This document shows, one piece after another, positions 34,305-43,997 of a DNA stretch of 64,000 bases (position 1 is its first letter; each line of letters begins with the position of its first letter). The translations under genes were made by a program, and so were the position numbers. This DNA is from DATACQ01 sp036555515. Lineage in GTDB: Bacteria; Desulfobacterota; Binatia; UBA9968. A model generated the notes under the pieces. The model ran no database searches, had not been told where the DNA came from, and saw only the letters and a list, made by a program, of their open reading frames with translations. Location of the stretch: NCBI GenBank assembly GCA_036555515.1, contig DATBLC010000346.1, positions 62,001 to 126,000 of the forward strand. The letters run 5' to 3'.

Positions 34305-35183
34305 ATGACCTCAATCCCGGCGGAGTTCTACGCTTTGGCGAACGCCTTCTTATTCGCGCTGCATAACATGTTCAGCAAAAAGGCGCTGCGCTACTCCAAT
34401 CCCGCCACGGGCGTGATCAGTAGTCTGGTGATCAACATCGTATTCCTTTGGGGTCTGACGATCTTGCTCGTCCCGCTCTCCGATGTGACCGCTGCGTCGT
34501 TAATGATTTTCGTCGTCGTGGGATTCTTTCAGCCCGGCTTGACGCGGCTGCTGACCTACAAGGGGATCGATGCCCTGGGCGTAGCGATCACCGATCCGGT
34601 TCGCGCCACCACGCCGCTCTTCAGCGCCATGATGGCGATCGTCTTTCTCGGCGAAGAGATCACCGTGCCCATCGTCGTGGCGACTTTCATGATTATCGCC
34701 GGCATTACTCTACTGTCCTGGCGCAGCGACTCGATGAAAATCAATGGACCGGCGGTATATCTCTGGTACCCAATCGCGGCATCGGCCCTGGCGGGTGCCT
34801 CGCAAGTGGTGCGGAAGTTTGGTCTGGCCGGCGTGCCGCACCCGTTTGTTGCCGCCGCCGTAACCGCAACGTCGTCCCTCGTCGTGTCAGTTCTGACGAT
34901 GTGGTACGTCGAAAAAACTCAAGAGACGTGGAAGATGGATCGACAATGTTTTTGGTGGTTTCTCGGCGCCGGCATCACTGTAAGTCTCGCCATGATTTGC
35001 ATCTACTTCGCTCTCGACTTGGGTAAGGTGTCGGTGGTGATCCCCCTCAGCAGCACCGGCCCGTTGTTCTCACTGATCTTGACCGCGATCTTTCTGCGCG
35101 ATGTCGAACGGGTTACGTTCCGGATCATCGCCAGCGCTGCGCTGATTGTCGGTGGGGTGCTGCTGATTAGTTGGTGGAAGTGA
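34305..35183 (+). CDS. EamA-family (DMT superfamily) transporter
   Basis: A 292-residue integral membrane protein with about ten hydrophobic helices in two EamA repeats, for example ALANAFLFALHNMFSKKAL, VIFLWG-like VINIVFLWGLTILLVPL, ATTPLFSAMMAIVFLGEEIT, then in the second half VIPLSSTGPLFSLILTAIFL and ALIVGGVLLISWW. The ATG at 34305 is chosen because the family begins at this point; an upstream frame extends another 73 codons without membrane character. Substrates of this family are metabolites such as amino acids or nucleotides. Divergent from the peroxidase gene. Confidence 0.88.
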   Translation: MTSIPAEFYALANAFLFALHNMFSKKALRYSNPATGVISSLVINIVFLWGLTILLVPLSDVTAASLMIFVVVGFFQPGLTRLLTYKGIDALGVAITDPVRATTPLFSAMMAIVFLGEEITVPIVVATFMIIAGITLLSWRSDSMKINGPAVYLWYPIAASALAGASQVVRKFGLAGVPHPFVAAAVTATSSLVVSVLTMWYVEKTQETWKMDRQCFWWFLGAGITVSLAMICIYFALDLGKVSVVIPLSSTGPLFSLILTAIFLRDVERVTFRIIASAALIVGGVLLISWWK

Positions 35184-35219
35184 AACGGGCACGTGCCTGA
35201 TCTTTTCCGAGGCAATCAG

Positions 35220-35292
35220 GTAGCCCGGATGAAGCGCAAGCGTAATCCGGGTTCAAGTTGTCCTGGATTCCGTTTCACTCCATCCAGGCTAC
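35220..35292. repeat. GTAGCCCGGAT long hairpin at convergent junction
   Basis: gtagcccggatgaagcgcaa faces a right arm ending actccatccaggctac. The arms pair over ~28 bp with a few mismatches around a 16-base loop. It lies between the EamA gene and the minus-strand cytochrome and belongs to a GTAGCCCGGATG repeat type that I recall from many bacterial genomes. Confidence 0.72.
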
Positions 35293-35308
35293 GGCCGATC
35301 GACCGACG

Positions 35309-35938
35309 TTATCGCAGGCGGGAGAGAAAATGGGCGAGATCGAGCAGATCGGCGTCGGTTAGCGGATGCATCACGTCCGCCATGGACGCGTCGTAGGCGC
35401 GGCGCGAATTGCTCTTGTACTCGCGCAGCGCCTTAACCAGATAGTCCTCACGCTGGCCAGCCAAGCGCGGGGCGTTTTCCTGCCCGGAAAAGTCCTGGTT
35501 ATGGCAGAAATTGCAGCGGTGCTGCTGGACCAGCAGGCGCGCTCGTTCCATGCGCGCGGGGTCCGGTGGTCCGTCGGCAGGCGCCGGCGCCGGCAGTTTG
35601 GCGAGGGCGGCCGCCATGCGGCGCAAATCGTCGTCGCTCAAGCCTTTCATCAGCGCGTTCATCGGCTCGCTCTTGCGCATGTTTTCGCGAAACATGAGGA
35701 GCTGGACCGAGAGATAGAAAGCCGGCTGCGCGCCAAGGGAAGGGACTTCAGGAATGGTCGATTGCCCGTTCTCGCCATGACAGGCCAGGCAGGGGACAAG
35801 CCGTTCTTCAATCGTCGCCGCTGAAACCGGCGGCGCCGCCAGCGCGACGAAGAACGCTACCACGAGGCCGGGCGGGATTCCCGCGCTCGACAGAGTCGGC
35901 GCCAGCGACTGCCCATGGCGGACCCAGTGCCTGCTCAA
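35309..35938 (-). CDS. Cytochrome c4-like diheme protein
   Basis: About 209 residues if translation begins at the TTG at 35938, which overlaps the stop of the upstream dehydrogenase as TTGA, implying coupling. A later GTG (35882 region) would give a shorter leader. The frame extends further upstream but there only mirrors the dehydrogenase. The leader PPGLVVAFFVALAAPPVSAA is a Sec signal. Hemes: CLACHG shortly after the leader and CNFCHN in the second half, a c4-type duplication (LSDDDLRRMAAALAKLP; LTDADLLDLAHFLSRL). It probably takes electrons from the sorbosone-dehydrogenase-like enzyme in the periplasm. Confidence 0.85.
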   Translation of the reverse strand: MSRHWVRHGQSLAPTLSSAGIPPGLVVAFFVALAAPPVSAATIEERLVPCLACHGENGQSTIPEVPSLGAQPAFYLSVQLLMFRENMRKSEPMNALMKGLSDDDLRRMAAALAKLPAPAPADGPPDPARMERARLLVQQHRCNFCHNQDFSGQENAPRLAGQREDYLVKALREYKSNSRRAYDASMADVMHPLTDADLLDLAHFLSRLR

Positions 35939-37254
35939 CGCTTGGCCTTGCCTCCGGCACCGTAGGTGACGCGATAGACGGCGCCGGCGAAATCGTCCGA
36001 GATCAAAAGCGAACCGTCCTTCATCACATGCACATCCACCGGCCGGCCCCAGTATTCGTTGTTGTGCAAAAAGCCGGTGATAAACGGTTCGACTGATTTT
36101 ACCGAGCCGTCCTTGTTCAGCTTGGCGAGCACCACGTCGCCGCCGATCTTTTTTGTTCTGTTCCACGAGCCATGGCGCGCGATAAAGATTGCATTGCGGT
36201 ATGAGTCAGGGAACATCTTGCCCGTGTAGAAGCGCATGCCGAGCGCCGCACTGTGCGGACCAAGCAGGGCTACCGGCTTGACAAACTCCTCGCAAGAGCG
36301 GCCCCAGCCGACCTCACGATCCGTGAAGTTGCCCTGGTGGCAGTAGGGAAAGCCGAAGTGCTGGCCTGCCTTGGTGACCCGGTTAAGCTCATCCTCGGGC
36401 AAGTCCTCCGAGAGCCAGTCGCGGCCGTTGTCGGTAAAATAGAGTTCCTTGGTTACCGGGTGCCAGTCGAAACCCACCGAGTTTCGTACGCCTCGAGCGA
36501 ATGCCTCGGCGCCGCTGCCGTCGAGGTTGATGCGTCGAATCTGGGCATTCTCCTCGGGCGGGATGCAGATGTTGCACGGCGCGCCGACGTTGATGTAGAG
36601 CTTGTTGTCCGGGCCAATGGCGATGAACTTCCAGCCATGCGATTGGTGGTTGGGCAGGTCGTCGTAAATGACCACAGGCTTCGGCGGATTGTCGAGCTGG
36701 TCCTCGATCTTTTCGAGTTTCGAAATCTTGGTGCCTTCGCCGATGTATAGCGTGCCGTTGAGGAAGGCGAGCCCGTTTGGCCGATCCAGCCCGGACGCGA
36801 TCACCTTGGTCTCGCGTTTCCCGTCCTTTTCGACGACGGCATAGACCTTGTCGAGCTGCCGATTGCTGACGAACACGGTTCCCTTGTCACCGACCCTGAG
36901 CGAGCGCGCGTTGGCGATGCCACTGGCATAGACGTCGATCTTAAAGCCCTTGGGCAGCTTGAGCTGCGCCAGCGCCAACTTGTCCGCCGGCGTCGGAAAA
37001 GGCGGCGCCGGCACGCCTCGCAACTTTTTCGCGACTTCGGCGTTGGGAATGTCAGGACGCCCAGGCACTGTGGTGGGCTGCGGCTGTTGTGTCGGCGCCG
37101 GTTTGTCGCCCCGAGGTAATGGTGGCGGCTGGGATCCCGTAGGAGGTGTGGCAGGTTGGTCTTGTTGCTGCGCGGTTGCCGGTCCCGCTACAAGCACCGT
37201 ACCCAAAATTCCGACGACTAGAAGGCTTCGCAGGAATAAATAGTGTGAATTCAT
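35935..37254 (-). CDS. PQQ-type sorbosone/aldose dehydrogenase-like protein
   Basis: A 439-residue secreted beta-propeller. The signal peptide is SLLVVGILGTVLVAGPATA, followed by a Pro/Gln-rich linker (about 30-75). Propeller motifs: LPKGFKIDVYASGIANARSL, GTVFVSNRQLDKVYAV, GLDRPNGLAFLNGTLYIGEG, WKFIAIGPDNKLYINVGAPCNIC, FDWHPVTKELYFTDNGRDWL and GRPVDVHVMKDGSLLISDDFAGAVYRVTY. The family oxidises sugars or sorbosone using PQQ. AAGGAGG lies 7 bases before the ATG. The cytochrome gene overlaps its 3' end by four bases. No PQQ biosynthesis gene lies in the window. Confidence 0.9.
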   Translation of the reverse strand: MNSHYLFLRSLLVVGILGTVLVAGPATAQQQDQPATPPTGSQPPPLPRGDKPAPTQQPQPTTVPGRPDIPNAEVAKKLRGVPAPPFPTPADKLALAQLKLPKGFKIDVYASGIANARSLRVGDKGTVFVSNRQLDKVYAVVEKDGKRETKVIASGLDRPNGLAFLNGTLYIGEGTKISKLEKIEDQLDNPPKPVVIYDDLPNHQSHGWKFIAIGPDNKLYINVGAPCNICIPPEENAQIRRINLDGSGAEAFARGVRNSVGFDWHPVTKELYFTDNGRDWLSEDLPEDELNRVTKAGQHFGFPYCHQGNFTDREVGWGRSCEEFVKPVALLGPHSAALGMRFYTGKMFPDSYRNAIFIARHGSWNRTKKIGGDVVLAKLNKDGSVKSVEPFITGFLHNNEYWGRPVDVHVMKDGSLLISDDFAGAVYRVTYGAGGKAKR

Positions 37255-37515
37255 GACAATCCTCCTTGATTTTAACGTCCGTTGTCTTGCTGGTCGAAAC
37301 GGTACTTGGCGATTATTTTCGCTGCCAGAGAAGGCAAATCAATGCCGTCGGCTTCGGAGCGGTGCGACGGGAGAATAAGTTTTTCGAAAGCACTTTTCAA
37401 GCGCAAACGATGCGTCGCATGACCAGTGGTACCTGATCGCAACGTTGTTTATGCGTTCGCGCGCCGCTATGCCACAGGTTTGAGGCGGCTGCTGCCGGTA
37501 GCGTTTTGGGGTACA

Positions 37516-38496
37516 CTAAATCGCCGCCGGTTGATCCAGCTCGAAGCCGAGGTCGGCGATCATTTGATGCGCGTCGGAAGCTTCCTGTCCGGGCGTGGTG
37601 AGATAGCCGTTGACGAAGATCGAATTCGCCGGATAGAGGCTGAGCGGCTGTAAAGAGCGCAGGTTCACTTCTCTGCCGCCGGCGACGCGGATCTCCTTGC
37701 TCGGATTGACGAAGCGAAAAAGACAAAGTGTTTTCAAGCAGCGCTGCGGTGTAAGCTCTCTTTTCTTTTCGAACGGCGTTTTCGGAATCGAGTTGAGAAA
37801 GTTCACGGGGATCGATTCGATGTCCATGGCGCGCAGGGTGAGCGCGAGATCGATGATGTCTTCGTCGCTTTCGCCCATGCCAATGATTCCCCCGGAGCAG
37901 GTGCCGACGCCGGCATGTTTGACGTTTTCAATGGTTGAAACGCGGTCTTCATAAGTATGCGTCGTCACAATTTCCGGATGGTGCTTGCGGCTGGTATTCA
38001 AATTATGATTGACACGGCCGACGCCGGCCGCTTTAAGTCTCTGAATTTTTTCTTCGTTCATCAAGCCAAGGGAGCAGCAGATATTCATGCCGGTTTGTTC
38101 TCGGATCTCGCGCACGGCTTCGGCGATTTCGTCGATTTCCTTGTTCGTTGGGCCGCGGCCGCTGTTGACGATGCAGAACCGGACCGCGCCGGCGGCTTTG
38201 GCTTGTTTGGCGCTTTCAAGCAATTTTTCCTTCGTCATGAAGGGATAACGGTCGATGGCAGCGTCTGAAACCGACGATTGGGAACAGTAATGGCAATCTT
38301 CCGGACAGAGGCCGCTCTTGGCGTTCTGCAAAACGTGGATCTGTACCCGTTTGCCGTAATAATAATGGCGCACCTTGAAGGCCGCGCTTATAAGTTCCGG
38401 TAGTTGTTCCTCCGTTGCGTTGAGAACCGCTTTCAGCTCTTCATGTTCGGGAATAATGCCTTGAAGAGCTTTGTCAGCGAGTTGCTGAAAATCCAT
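37516..38496 (-). CDS. bioB: Biotin synthase
   Basis: A 326-residue radical SAM enzyme that inserts sulfur into dethiobiotin. The 4Fe-4S motif is C64-PED-C68-HY-C71, followed by the family signatures VGRVNHNLNTSRKHHPEI, HAGVGTCSGGIIGMGESDEDI, IPVNFLNSIPKTPFE, and the second-cluster Arg/Cys region RFVNPSKEIRVAGGREVN. The C-terminal SLYPANSIFVNGYLTTPGQ is typical. The ATG at 38496 with GGAGG 6 bases upstream is preferred to one 33 bp earlier. No other bio genes are adjacent, so it is a detached biotin gene. The ~260 bp downstream to the sorbosone dehydrogenase holds nothing identifiable. Confidence 0.95.
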   Translation of the reverse strand: MDFQQLADKALQGIIPEHEELKAVLNATEEQLPELISAAFKVRHYYYGKRVQIHVLQNAKSGLCPEDCHYCSQSSVSDAAIDRYPFMTKEKLLESAKQAKAAGAVRFCIVNSGRGPTNKEIDEIAEAVREIREQTGMNICCSLGLMNEEKIQRLKAAGVGRVNHNLNTSRKHHPEIVTTHTYEDRVSTIENVKHAGVGTCSGGIIGMGESDEDIIDLALTLRAMDIESIPVNFLNSIPKTPFEKKRELTPQRCLKTLCLFRFVNPSKEIRVAGGREVNLRSLQPLSLYPANSIFVNGYLTTPGQEASDAHQMIADLGFELDQPAAI

Positions 38497-38715
38497 TCTT
38501 GCCTCCGAGACTAGCAAGGTATTTACCATGCGCGATCATCCCTTGCAAATATCTATTTCTCCGAGTGAAACGGCCCCAAATACAAAGCAAACTGTCGCAG
38601 CAGGCGGAGAAAATATAGCAAGGTCAGGAGCGCAACAATCTGCCGTATGCGCGGGTTGCGGCGCCGGTGTCTACATCGCCGGAAATGATGCTGGTTCGGC
38701 TATCCTCTGGCTTCA

Positions 38716-39559
38716 CTAGTAATCGACTGAAAAGAGTATCTCCGATTGATCTTCCGGTGTAGTGCTGAACAGCGAGGCTTTGTACTGCGCATCGCGGGCG
38801 CCGCGCGCGATGCTGGCGTTGGTGCCGCGCTCGAACCAGTCCGGTCTCACGACCCAAAGGACCGGGGCGCCGAGGCGACGGGATTCCCGTTTTGAGCGTA
38901 TTCGATATTCAACCCGCGTAGTCTGGAATCAAGCTCCGCAAGAAGTCGCGCGAGCGGTTCTTGCGCTGGCGGCGCCGCGTCGAATTCAACCAGAAACGCG
39001 TAACGCGATTTTTCACTGTCGGCGAAGCCGCGATAGTGCCGTACCCGTACGCCCGTGGCGCGCTCGGCTTCAGCCATCGCTTGCATGAGCTGGTTCACGT
39101 GCAGCTTTTCGCCGGTGATGTTGGCGACATCGCGGCCGTTGCGGACGAATTCGATGAGCGGGGTACGATTGTAAAAACCTGTCACACGCACGACATCATT
39201 GATATCGTAACGGTACAGACCGCCCGGTGTGGTGAGGACGAGATAATACTCCTTGCGCTTTTCAAGCTCGCTGCAGAGTAGCGGCGCGGCGTGGGGATTG
39301 CCGACTTCGCTCTCCGGAAAAATTGGCGCCGATGTCGAGGATGCCCAACGGCTCGCCCTCGACATTCGCGAACGAATTCCGACGACGCTTGACCGGAAAC
39401 GAGAGCTTCAAATTCGGCGGACTCAATGAATTCGGTGGTGGCGTTCTCGTAGACAGCGCGGATATATTGCCCGGCGATCATGGCGGCCTCCTCGTTCGCG
39501 TCGTCGCTGATAGTTTGGCCCGAATCGATAGGCTGCGGCACGGCAGTGGAAACCCTCAA
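38716..39559 (-). pseudogene. GH3-family acyl-acid-amido synthetase, C-terminal remnant
   Basis: Pieces in three frames join into the C-terminal part of a GH3 protein: YIRAVYENATTEFI, then GEPLGILDIGAN, then KEYYLVLTTPGGLYRYDIND with VANITGEKLHVNQLMQAM, then APVLWVVRPDWFERGTN to FSVDY. Frame changes fall near 39358, 39315 (a T5 run) and 38892 (a T4 run). The N-terminal two thirds with the adenylation loop are absent: upstream sequence is the end of the Aas-like gene 3-5 bases away. GH3 enzymes conjugate carboxylates to amino acids. Homopolymer indels could partly be sequence errors, but the missing N-terminus argues for a real pseudogene. Confidence 0.78.
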
Positions 39560-39561
39560 CC

Positions 39562-42500
39562 TTAGGTCGCCACGCGCTCCAGCGCCATTGCTTTTACTCG
39601 TTTCAAATCGACTTTGCCCGACCCCAAGAGCGGAAGGGAGTCTATGGGATGGAGATCTTCGCGCTTGGGAATCCAGAGCTTGGGCAACTCCGACTGGTTG
39701 AGTTTTTCCCATAGCTCATGGGAAGTGATGCCGTTTGCGCTGTAAAAGACGACCAGCTTTTCGCCACGCCGCGCATCGGCGATCGCCGTCACGGCGGAGG
39801 CCGCGCTGCCGAGGATTTCGTTAATCGCTTCTTCGATTTTCACATGCGGCACCATTTCGCCGCCGATCTTGCTGAAGCGCGACACCCGGTCGGTGATACG
39901 GATGAACCCGTCTTCGTCCAGCGATGCAATATCGCCGGTGATGTACCATCCATCGTGGATCGCTTCCGCGGTGAGCTCCGGTTGGCCGAGGTAGCCGAGC
40001 ATGAGATTGCCGCCTTTGGCGAGCAGCATTCCCTGTGCGCCGTAAGGCAGAGGGCCGCCGCTATCGGGATCGATCACTTTGACCACGACTCCCGGAATCG
40101 GATGGCCCACGGTACCGGGTTTGCTGCCGACCTGCTTCTCATTGTCATAGATAACGTCGGGAACGTTCACCGACACCACCGGTGCCAGTTCGGTGCACCC
40201 ATAGCCCTCGAGGATTTCGATGCCGTACTTTTCCTTGTAGCCTCTGGCGATGGGCTCCCTGAGTTTCTCCGCGCCGGCGATAACGTAACGGAGCGAAGCA
40301 AATTCCTCGGCGCTGCAACGGCGCATATAGCCGGCATAAAATGTCGGAGTGCTGATGAACAGGGTGGCGCCGTATTTTTTTACGGTCTCGCCGATGATTC
40401 TCGAATCGGTTGGATTCGGGTGATAAACCGCGCCGAAGCCGGCGATGAGCGGCAGCCAGAGTGTGCCGGTGAAACCGAAAGAGTGAAACAACGGCAGTAC
40501 CCCCATGATGCGGTCCGCGGGCGTGAATTGAAACACTTGCTCGATGCCTTCGATGTTAGAGACGATGTTATGATGAGATAGCATGATGCCCTTGGGCGCA
40601 CCCGTGCTGCCGCTGGAAAAAATCACCGTGGCGAGATCGTCGGGTTTTTGATTTCTAGCGTGGTGCCATTCGAGGAGGCGCGCAGGCAATAGGAACGAGC
40701 TCAGGAGCGCCGATGTTTTTTGAAACGCAGTGAAAGTCTTTCTCAGCTCTTCGAGAAAGACCATACCCGGCAGTTCTTCGAGCCCGGCCCTCGATAGGAA
40801 AACCCGAGAAGTCAAGATGGTTTTAATACCGCAGCGCTCGATCGCCAAGCGCATCGCGTCCGGGCCGGAGGTAAAATTTAAGTTCACCGGCACTTTTCCG
40901 GCCAACGAGGCGGCGATATTCGCCAACGCGCCGCCCACGGAGGCGGGCAGCAATAGGCCGACCATCGATTCGCCGGCAGTGTGGCGCCGTACCCAGCCAG
41001 CCAGTAGCCGAGCACCGATGAGCGTTCGACCGAAGGTCAGCTCCATGCCCGTGGTGTCCGCCATGCAGAAGGAAAACCAGCGGCGTTTTGCCATCCGGAT
41101 GAATTTGGCTTGCAACAGGTCGCGGCGGCGGCGGCGGTGGCCGGCCGCCTCGCTCTCCAGCTCTTGGACGGCTTGGCGCACGTCCTGTACGCTGGCGCTA
41201 GCCGGCAGCGGCGCGCCAAAGGAGACGGTTACCGGGTAGGGGAGCAGTCTGGGGCGCTTCCAGAAAAAACGCCCTTGCTTGAAGCTGAAGATGCTGCCCC
41301 AGAGCTGATCGAGATGAACGGGGATGATCGGGATGCTCGAACCCTCGACAATCTTTTCAAAACCGCGCTTGAACGCGAGCAAGTGCCCGGTGCGGCTGAT
41401 GGCCCCCTCGGCAAAGATGCAAACCACTTCGCCGGCCTCAAGTTCCGAGCGCGCGCGGCGCAACGAATCGACGATGCCGCGCCGGCTCGTGGGCACGACG
41501 GGAATCGCCTTCATGAGGCGAAAAAACGAGTTCAACCAGCTGATGTCATAATACTCGCGCAGGAGCATGAAGCGGATGAAGCGCGGCAGCGACGCACCGA
41601 TCAAAATCGCATCGACGAAGGAAACATGATTGGACACGAGCAGCGCCGGACCTTGGCTAGGAACATTGTCCCGGCCCACCACGCGAATGCGGTAGAGCGA
41701 GTGGGTGAGCAGCCAGAGCATGAAACGCACCGAGACATCGGGCAAAAGGCGCAGCACGTAAATCGTCATGGCAAAGGTCAAAAGACCGAGCACCAAGATG
41801 TCAAAGTCGGCGGAAAGATTGAGCGGCGTTACAAAAACCCAGAGCAGCCCGGCGGCGATGAGCGCGCCTATGGTATTAAAGACGTTGTTGGTTGCGATGA
41901 GCCGTCCCTTGGCTTCGCGTTCGGCGCGCTGTTGCAGGAGCGCGTTTAGCGGCACGGCGAAAAAGCCGGCAAAAAAACCCATGCACACGAGAGAAATGCC
42001 GGCCGATGCGAAGGATGGCGTGACAAAGAATAGGACGAGGGAAAATATCCCCATGCCGATGGCGCCGACCGGTACCAGGCCCAATTCGATCTTGTCACCC
42101 GACAAACGTCCCGCCATGAGGCTCCCGGCGCCGATGCCAAGGGCGGCGAACGTCCAGAGAAGTCCGATGCGCGTTTCACCGAGAGCGAGAATTTCTTTGC
42201 CATACAACGGCAAAACCATCTGCAGAAACGCGCCGAGAAACCAAAAGTAGGAGATCCCCATCACTGTGAGCCAAAGCGTACGGTCGTGGTAAAGTCTATG
42301 TGTGCCCTGCCAAATTTCCGCGATGGGATTAGGGAAGAACTTCTTGGCCGAACCCGACGGGGGCACTTTGGTAATTCCCAGGCTGGTCAACATGCCAAGC
42401 ACGGCAATCCCAATTAAGACTATGCCGATCCAATCCAGCCGGTCTTTCCACGCTTCATAGATCGTTCCGCCCAGTGAGGTGCCCAGAATGATCGCCATAA

Positions 42501-42975
42501 AGGTGCTCATCTCGAGCAGCCCATTGCCGCGCGATAGATCGTGGTCATGAAGCATCTCGGGCAGTACTCCGTACTTCGCCGGGCTGAAGATCGTGGAATG
42601 AAGGCCCATGAGAAAAACCACCGCCAGCATTAGCTCCATGCGATTGAGAAGAAAGGCGAAAAAGCCGAGGCTCATGGCGGCGATCTCAAAACATTTCACC
42701 GCCACCAGCACATTTCTTTTGCTGTAGACGTCGGCGAGATAACCCGAGTAGCCCGAAAAAATCAGGTAGGGCAGAATGAACAGGCCGCCGATTAACGGAA
42801 TGAAGTCCTTGCCGCCGCCAGCGGAAGCTGGAATGTCCAGGGCTACCAGAGTAACAATAATTTTATAGAAATTATCATTGAACGCGCCCAGAAACTGGGT
42901 CCAAAAGAAACAGAAAAAACCGCGACGCTTGAGAATGTCGGTATATGAGCCGGAGGTCATGTGATTTGTCGCCAC
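39562..42975 (-). CDS. aas: LplT-Aas type fusion: MFS lysophospholipid transporter, PlsC acyltransferase, acyl-ACP synthetase
   Basis: A 1137-residue three-domain membrane protein. Residues 1-~400 are a 12-helix major-facilitator domain (FFWTQFLGAFNDNFYK start, typical of LplT). ~430-620 is PlsC-like with the acyltransferase motif NHVSFVDAIL and FAEGAISRTGHLL. ~640-1137 is an AMP-forming ligase with VIFSSGSTGAPKGIMLSHHN, YGCTELAPVVSVN and TGDIASLDEDGFI. Together they import lysophospholipid, activate a fatty acid, and reacylate the lipid. GTG start with AGGAAAG upstream. Such three-part fusions are known in proteobacteria. The GH3 remnant follows directly. Confidence 0.92.
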   Translation of the reverse strand: MATNHMTSGSYTDILKRRGFFCFFWTQFLGAFNDNFYKIIVTLVALDIPASAGGGKDFIPLIGGLFILPYLIFSGYSGYLADVYSKRNVLVAVKCFEIAAMSLGFFAFLLNRMELMLAVVFLMGLHSTIFSPAKYGVLPEMLHDHDLSRGNGLLEMSTFMAIILGTSLGGTIYEAWKDRLDWIGIVLIGIAVLGMLTSLGITKVPPSGSAKKFFPNPIAEIWQGTHRLYHDRTLWLTVMGISYFWFLGAFLQMVLPLYGKEILALGETRIGLLWTFAALGIGAGSLMAGRLSGDKIELGLVPVGAIGMGIFSLVLFFVTPSFASAGISLVCMGFFAGFFAVPLNALLQQRAEREAKGRLIATNNVFNTIGALIAAGLLWVFVTPLNLSADFDILVLGLLTFAMTIYVLRLLPDVSVRFMLWLLTHSLYRIRVVGRDNVPSQGPALLVSNHVSFVDAILIGASLPRFIRFMLLREYYDISWLNSFFRLMKAIPVVPTSRRGIVDSLRRARSELEAGEVVCIFAEGAISRTGHLLAFKRGFEKIVEGSSIPIIPVHLDQLWGSIFSFKQGRFFWKRPRLLPYPVTVSFGAPLPASASVQDVRQAVQELESEAAGHRRRRRDLLQAKFIRMAKRRWFSFCMADTTGMELTFGRTLIGARLLAGWVRRHTAGESMVGLLLPASVGGALANIAASLAGKVPVNLNFTSGPDAMRLAIERCGIKTILTSRVFLSRAGLEELPGMVFLEELRKTFTAFQKTSALLSSFLLPARLLEWHHARNQKPDDLATVIFSSGSTGAPKGIMLSHHNIVSNIEGIEQVFQFTPADRIMGVLPLFHSFGFTGTLWLPLIAGFGAVYHPNPTDSRIIGETVKKYGATLFISTPTFYAGYMRRCSAEEFASLRYVIAGAEKLREPIARGYKEKYGIEILEGYGCTELAPVVSVNVPDVIYDNEKQVGSKPGTVGHPIPGVVVKVIDPDSGGPLPYGAQGMLLAKGGNLMLGYLGQPELTAEAIHDGWYITGDIASLDEDGFIRITDRVSRFSKIGGEMVPHVKIEEAINEILGSAASAVTAIADARRGEKLVVFYSANGITSHELWEKLNQSELPKLWIPKREDLHPIDSLPLLGSGKVDLKRVKAMALERVAT

Positions 42976-43096
42976 TGAGCTTTCCTATTTTGTGGCTAAA
43001 ACGTGGGTTATTGCAAGGTTTTTTTCCGAAGCTTGAACAGTTGCCCGCCGTCTACACGCTTGCAACACGGGCACGATCCAACCATAATCCGCATTT

Positions 43097-43867
43097 ATGG
43101 ACATGGTATCCCTCCAGGTTCCAAGCTGGCAGAAACACACCGGCCTACTGCATGGCTTCATGGGGCGGCGCGGCGGGAAGAGCGTCGGCCTCTACCAGGG
43201 GTTGAACGTCTCCTACCGCGTCGGCGATGATCCGAAGGTTGTCAGCCAGAACGTCTGCGACATGAAGCTGGCCATCGGTATTCACGACGGCCGGGTCGTC
43301 ACGATGAAACAGATGCATGGCGATGACATCATCGAAGTCATGGACACGAATCTCAAAGAAGCAGGCGAAGCCGACGCCATGGTGACAGCCAAGCCCGGCG
43401 TATTTCTCGGCGTGCTCACCGCGGACTGCGTGCCGATACTTTTCGTCGCACCGAAGGAAAGACTTGTTGCCGCGGTCCATGCCGGCTGGCGCGGCACCCT
43501 CGGCGGCCTCGCCGCGAAGGCCGTCAATTATTTCGCGGGCCAGTACAATGTTGCTGCGGGATCGCTGGAAGCCGCCCTGGGACCGTCTATTGGCGCCTGC
43601 TGTTATGAGGTCGGCGATGACGTCGTCGAGCCGCTCTGCGCGCGCTGGGGAAAGTTGGCGCATGCCTGCGTCGAGAGATCCGGCGTCAAACCCCATCTCG
43701 ATCTCAGGCGACTAAATCGCGCGATTCTCGGCGCAGCCGGCCTGCCCGCCGAGCATATTTTCGAACTGGGGCCGTGCACCAGCTGCGCCGCGGATGATTA
43801 TTTCTCATACCGTCGCGAACGCAAAGAAACCGGCCGGCAGATGAGCGTCATCGGCTGGCAGGGTTGA
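43097..43867 (+). CDS. pgeF: Peptidoglycan editing factor / YfiH-type laccase-domain protein
   Basis: A 256-residue cytosolic protein of the multicopper-polyphenol-oxidase-domain (YfiH/PgeF) family. Motifs: MKQMHGDDIIEV, GVFLGVLTADCVPILFV, VAAVHAGWRGTLGGLAAKAV, AALGPSIGACCYEVGDDVVE and CTSCAADDYFSYRRE. The His/Cys residues match the family zinc site. PgeF removes misincorporated amino acids from muropeptide precursors; older names call it polyphenol oxidase or purine nucleoside phosphorylase. Divergent from the Aas-like gene; the 121-bp intergenic region must hold both promoters. Confidence 0.9.
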   Translation: MDMVSLQVPSWQKHTGLLHGFMGRRGGKSVGLYQGLNVSYRVGDDPKVVSQNVCDMKLAIGIHDGRVVTMKQMHGDDIIEVMDTNLKEAGEADAMVTAKPGVFLGVLTADCVPILFVAPKERLVAAVHAGWRGTLGGLAAKAVNYFAGQYNVAAGSLEAALGPSIGACCYEVGDDVVEPLCARWGKLAHACVERSGVKPHLDLRRLNRAILGAAGLPAEHIFELGPCTSCAADDYFSYRRERKETGRQMSVIGWQG

Positions 43868-43997
43868 TTCTAAAGCAGGAACATTCATGCGACGAGAAAA
43901 TTGACGACATACCGTCGTTTGGCGAGGACCCGAGAGGTAAGGGGTTCAAGGTTCAATGCCTGCTTGTCGGGGTTCGAAGTTCAAAGTTGGAGACGCT

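Noticed and set aside
35939..36166. Longer N-terminus for the diheme cytochrome
   Set aside because: That part overlaps the sorbosone-dehydrogenase-like gene in another frame and is Arg-rich shadow; the signal peptide lies after 35938.
41110..41949. 279-codon plus-strand frame inside the Aas-like gene
   Set aside because: Low-complexity shadow with no domain; the minus-strand protein is continuous with PlsC and AMP-ligase motifs.
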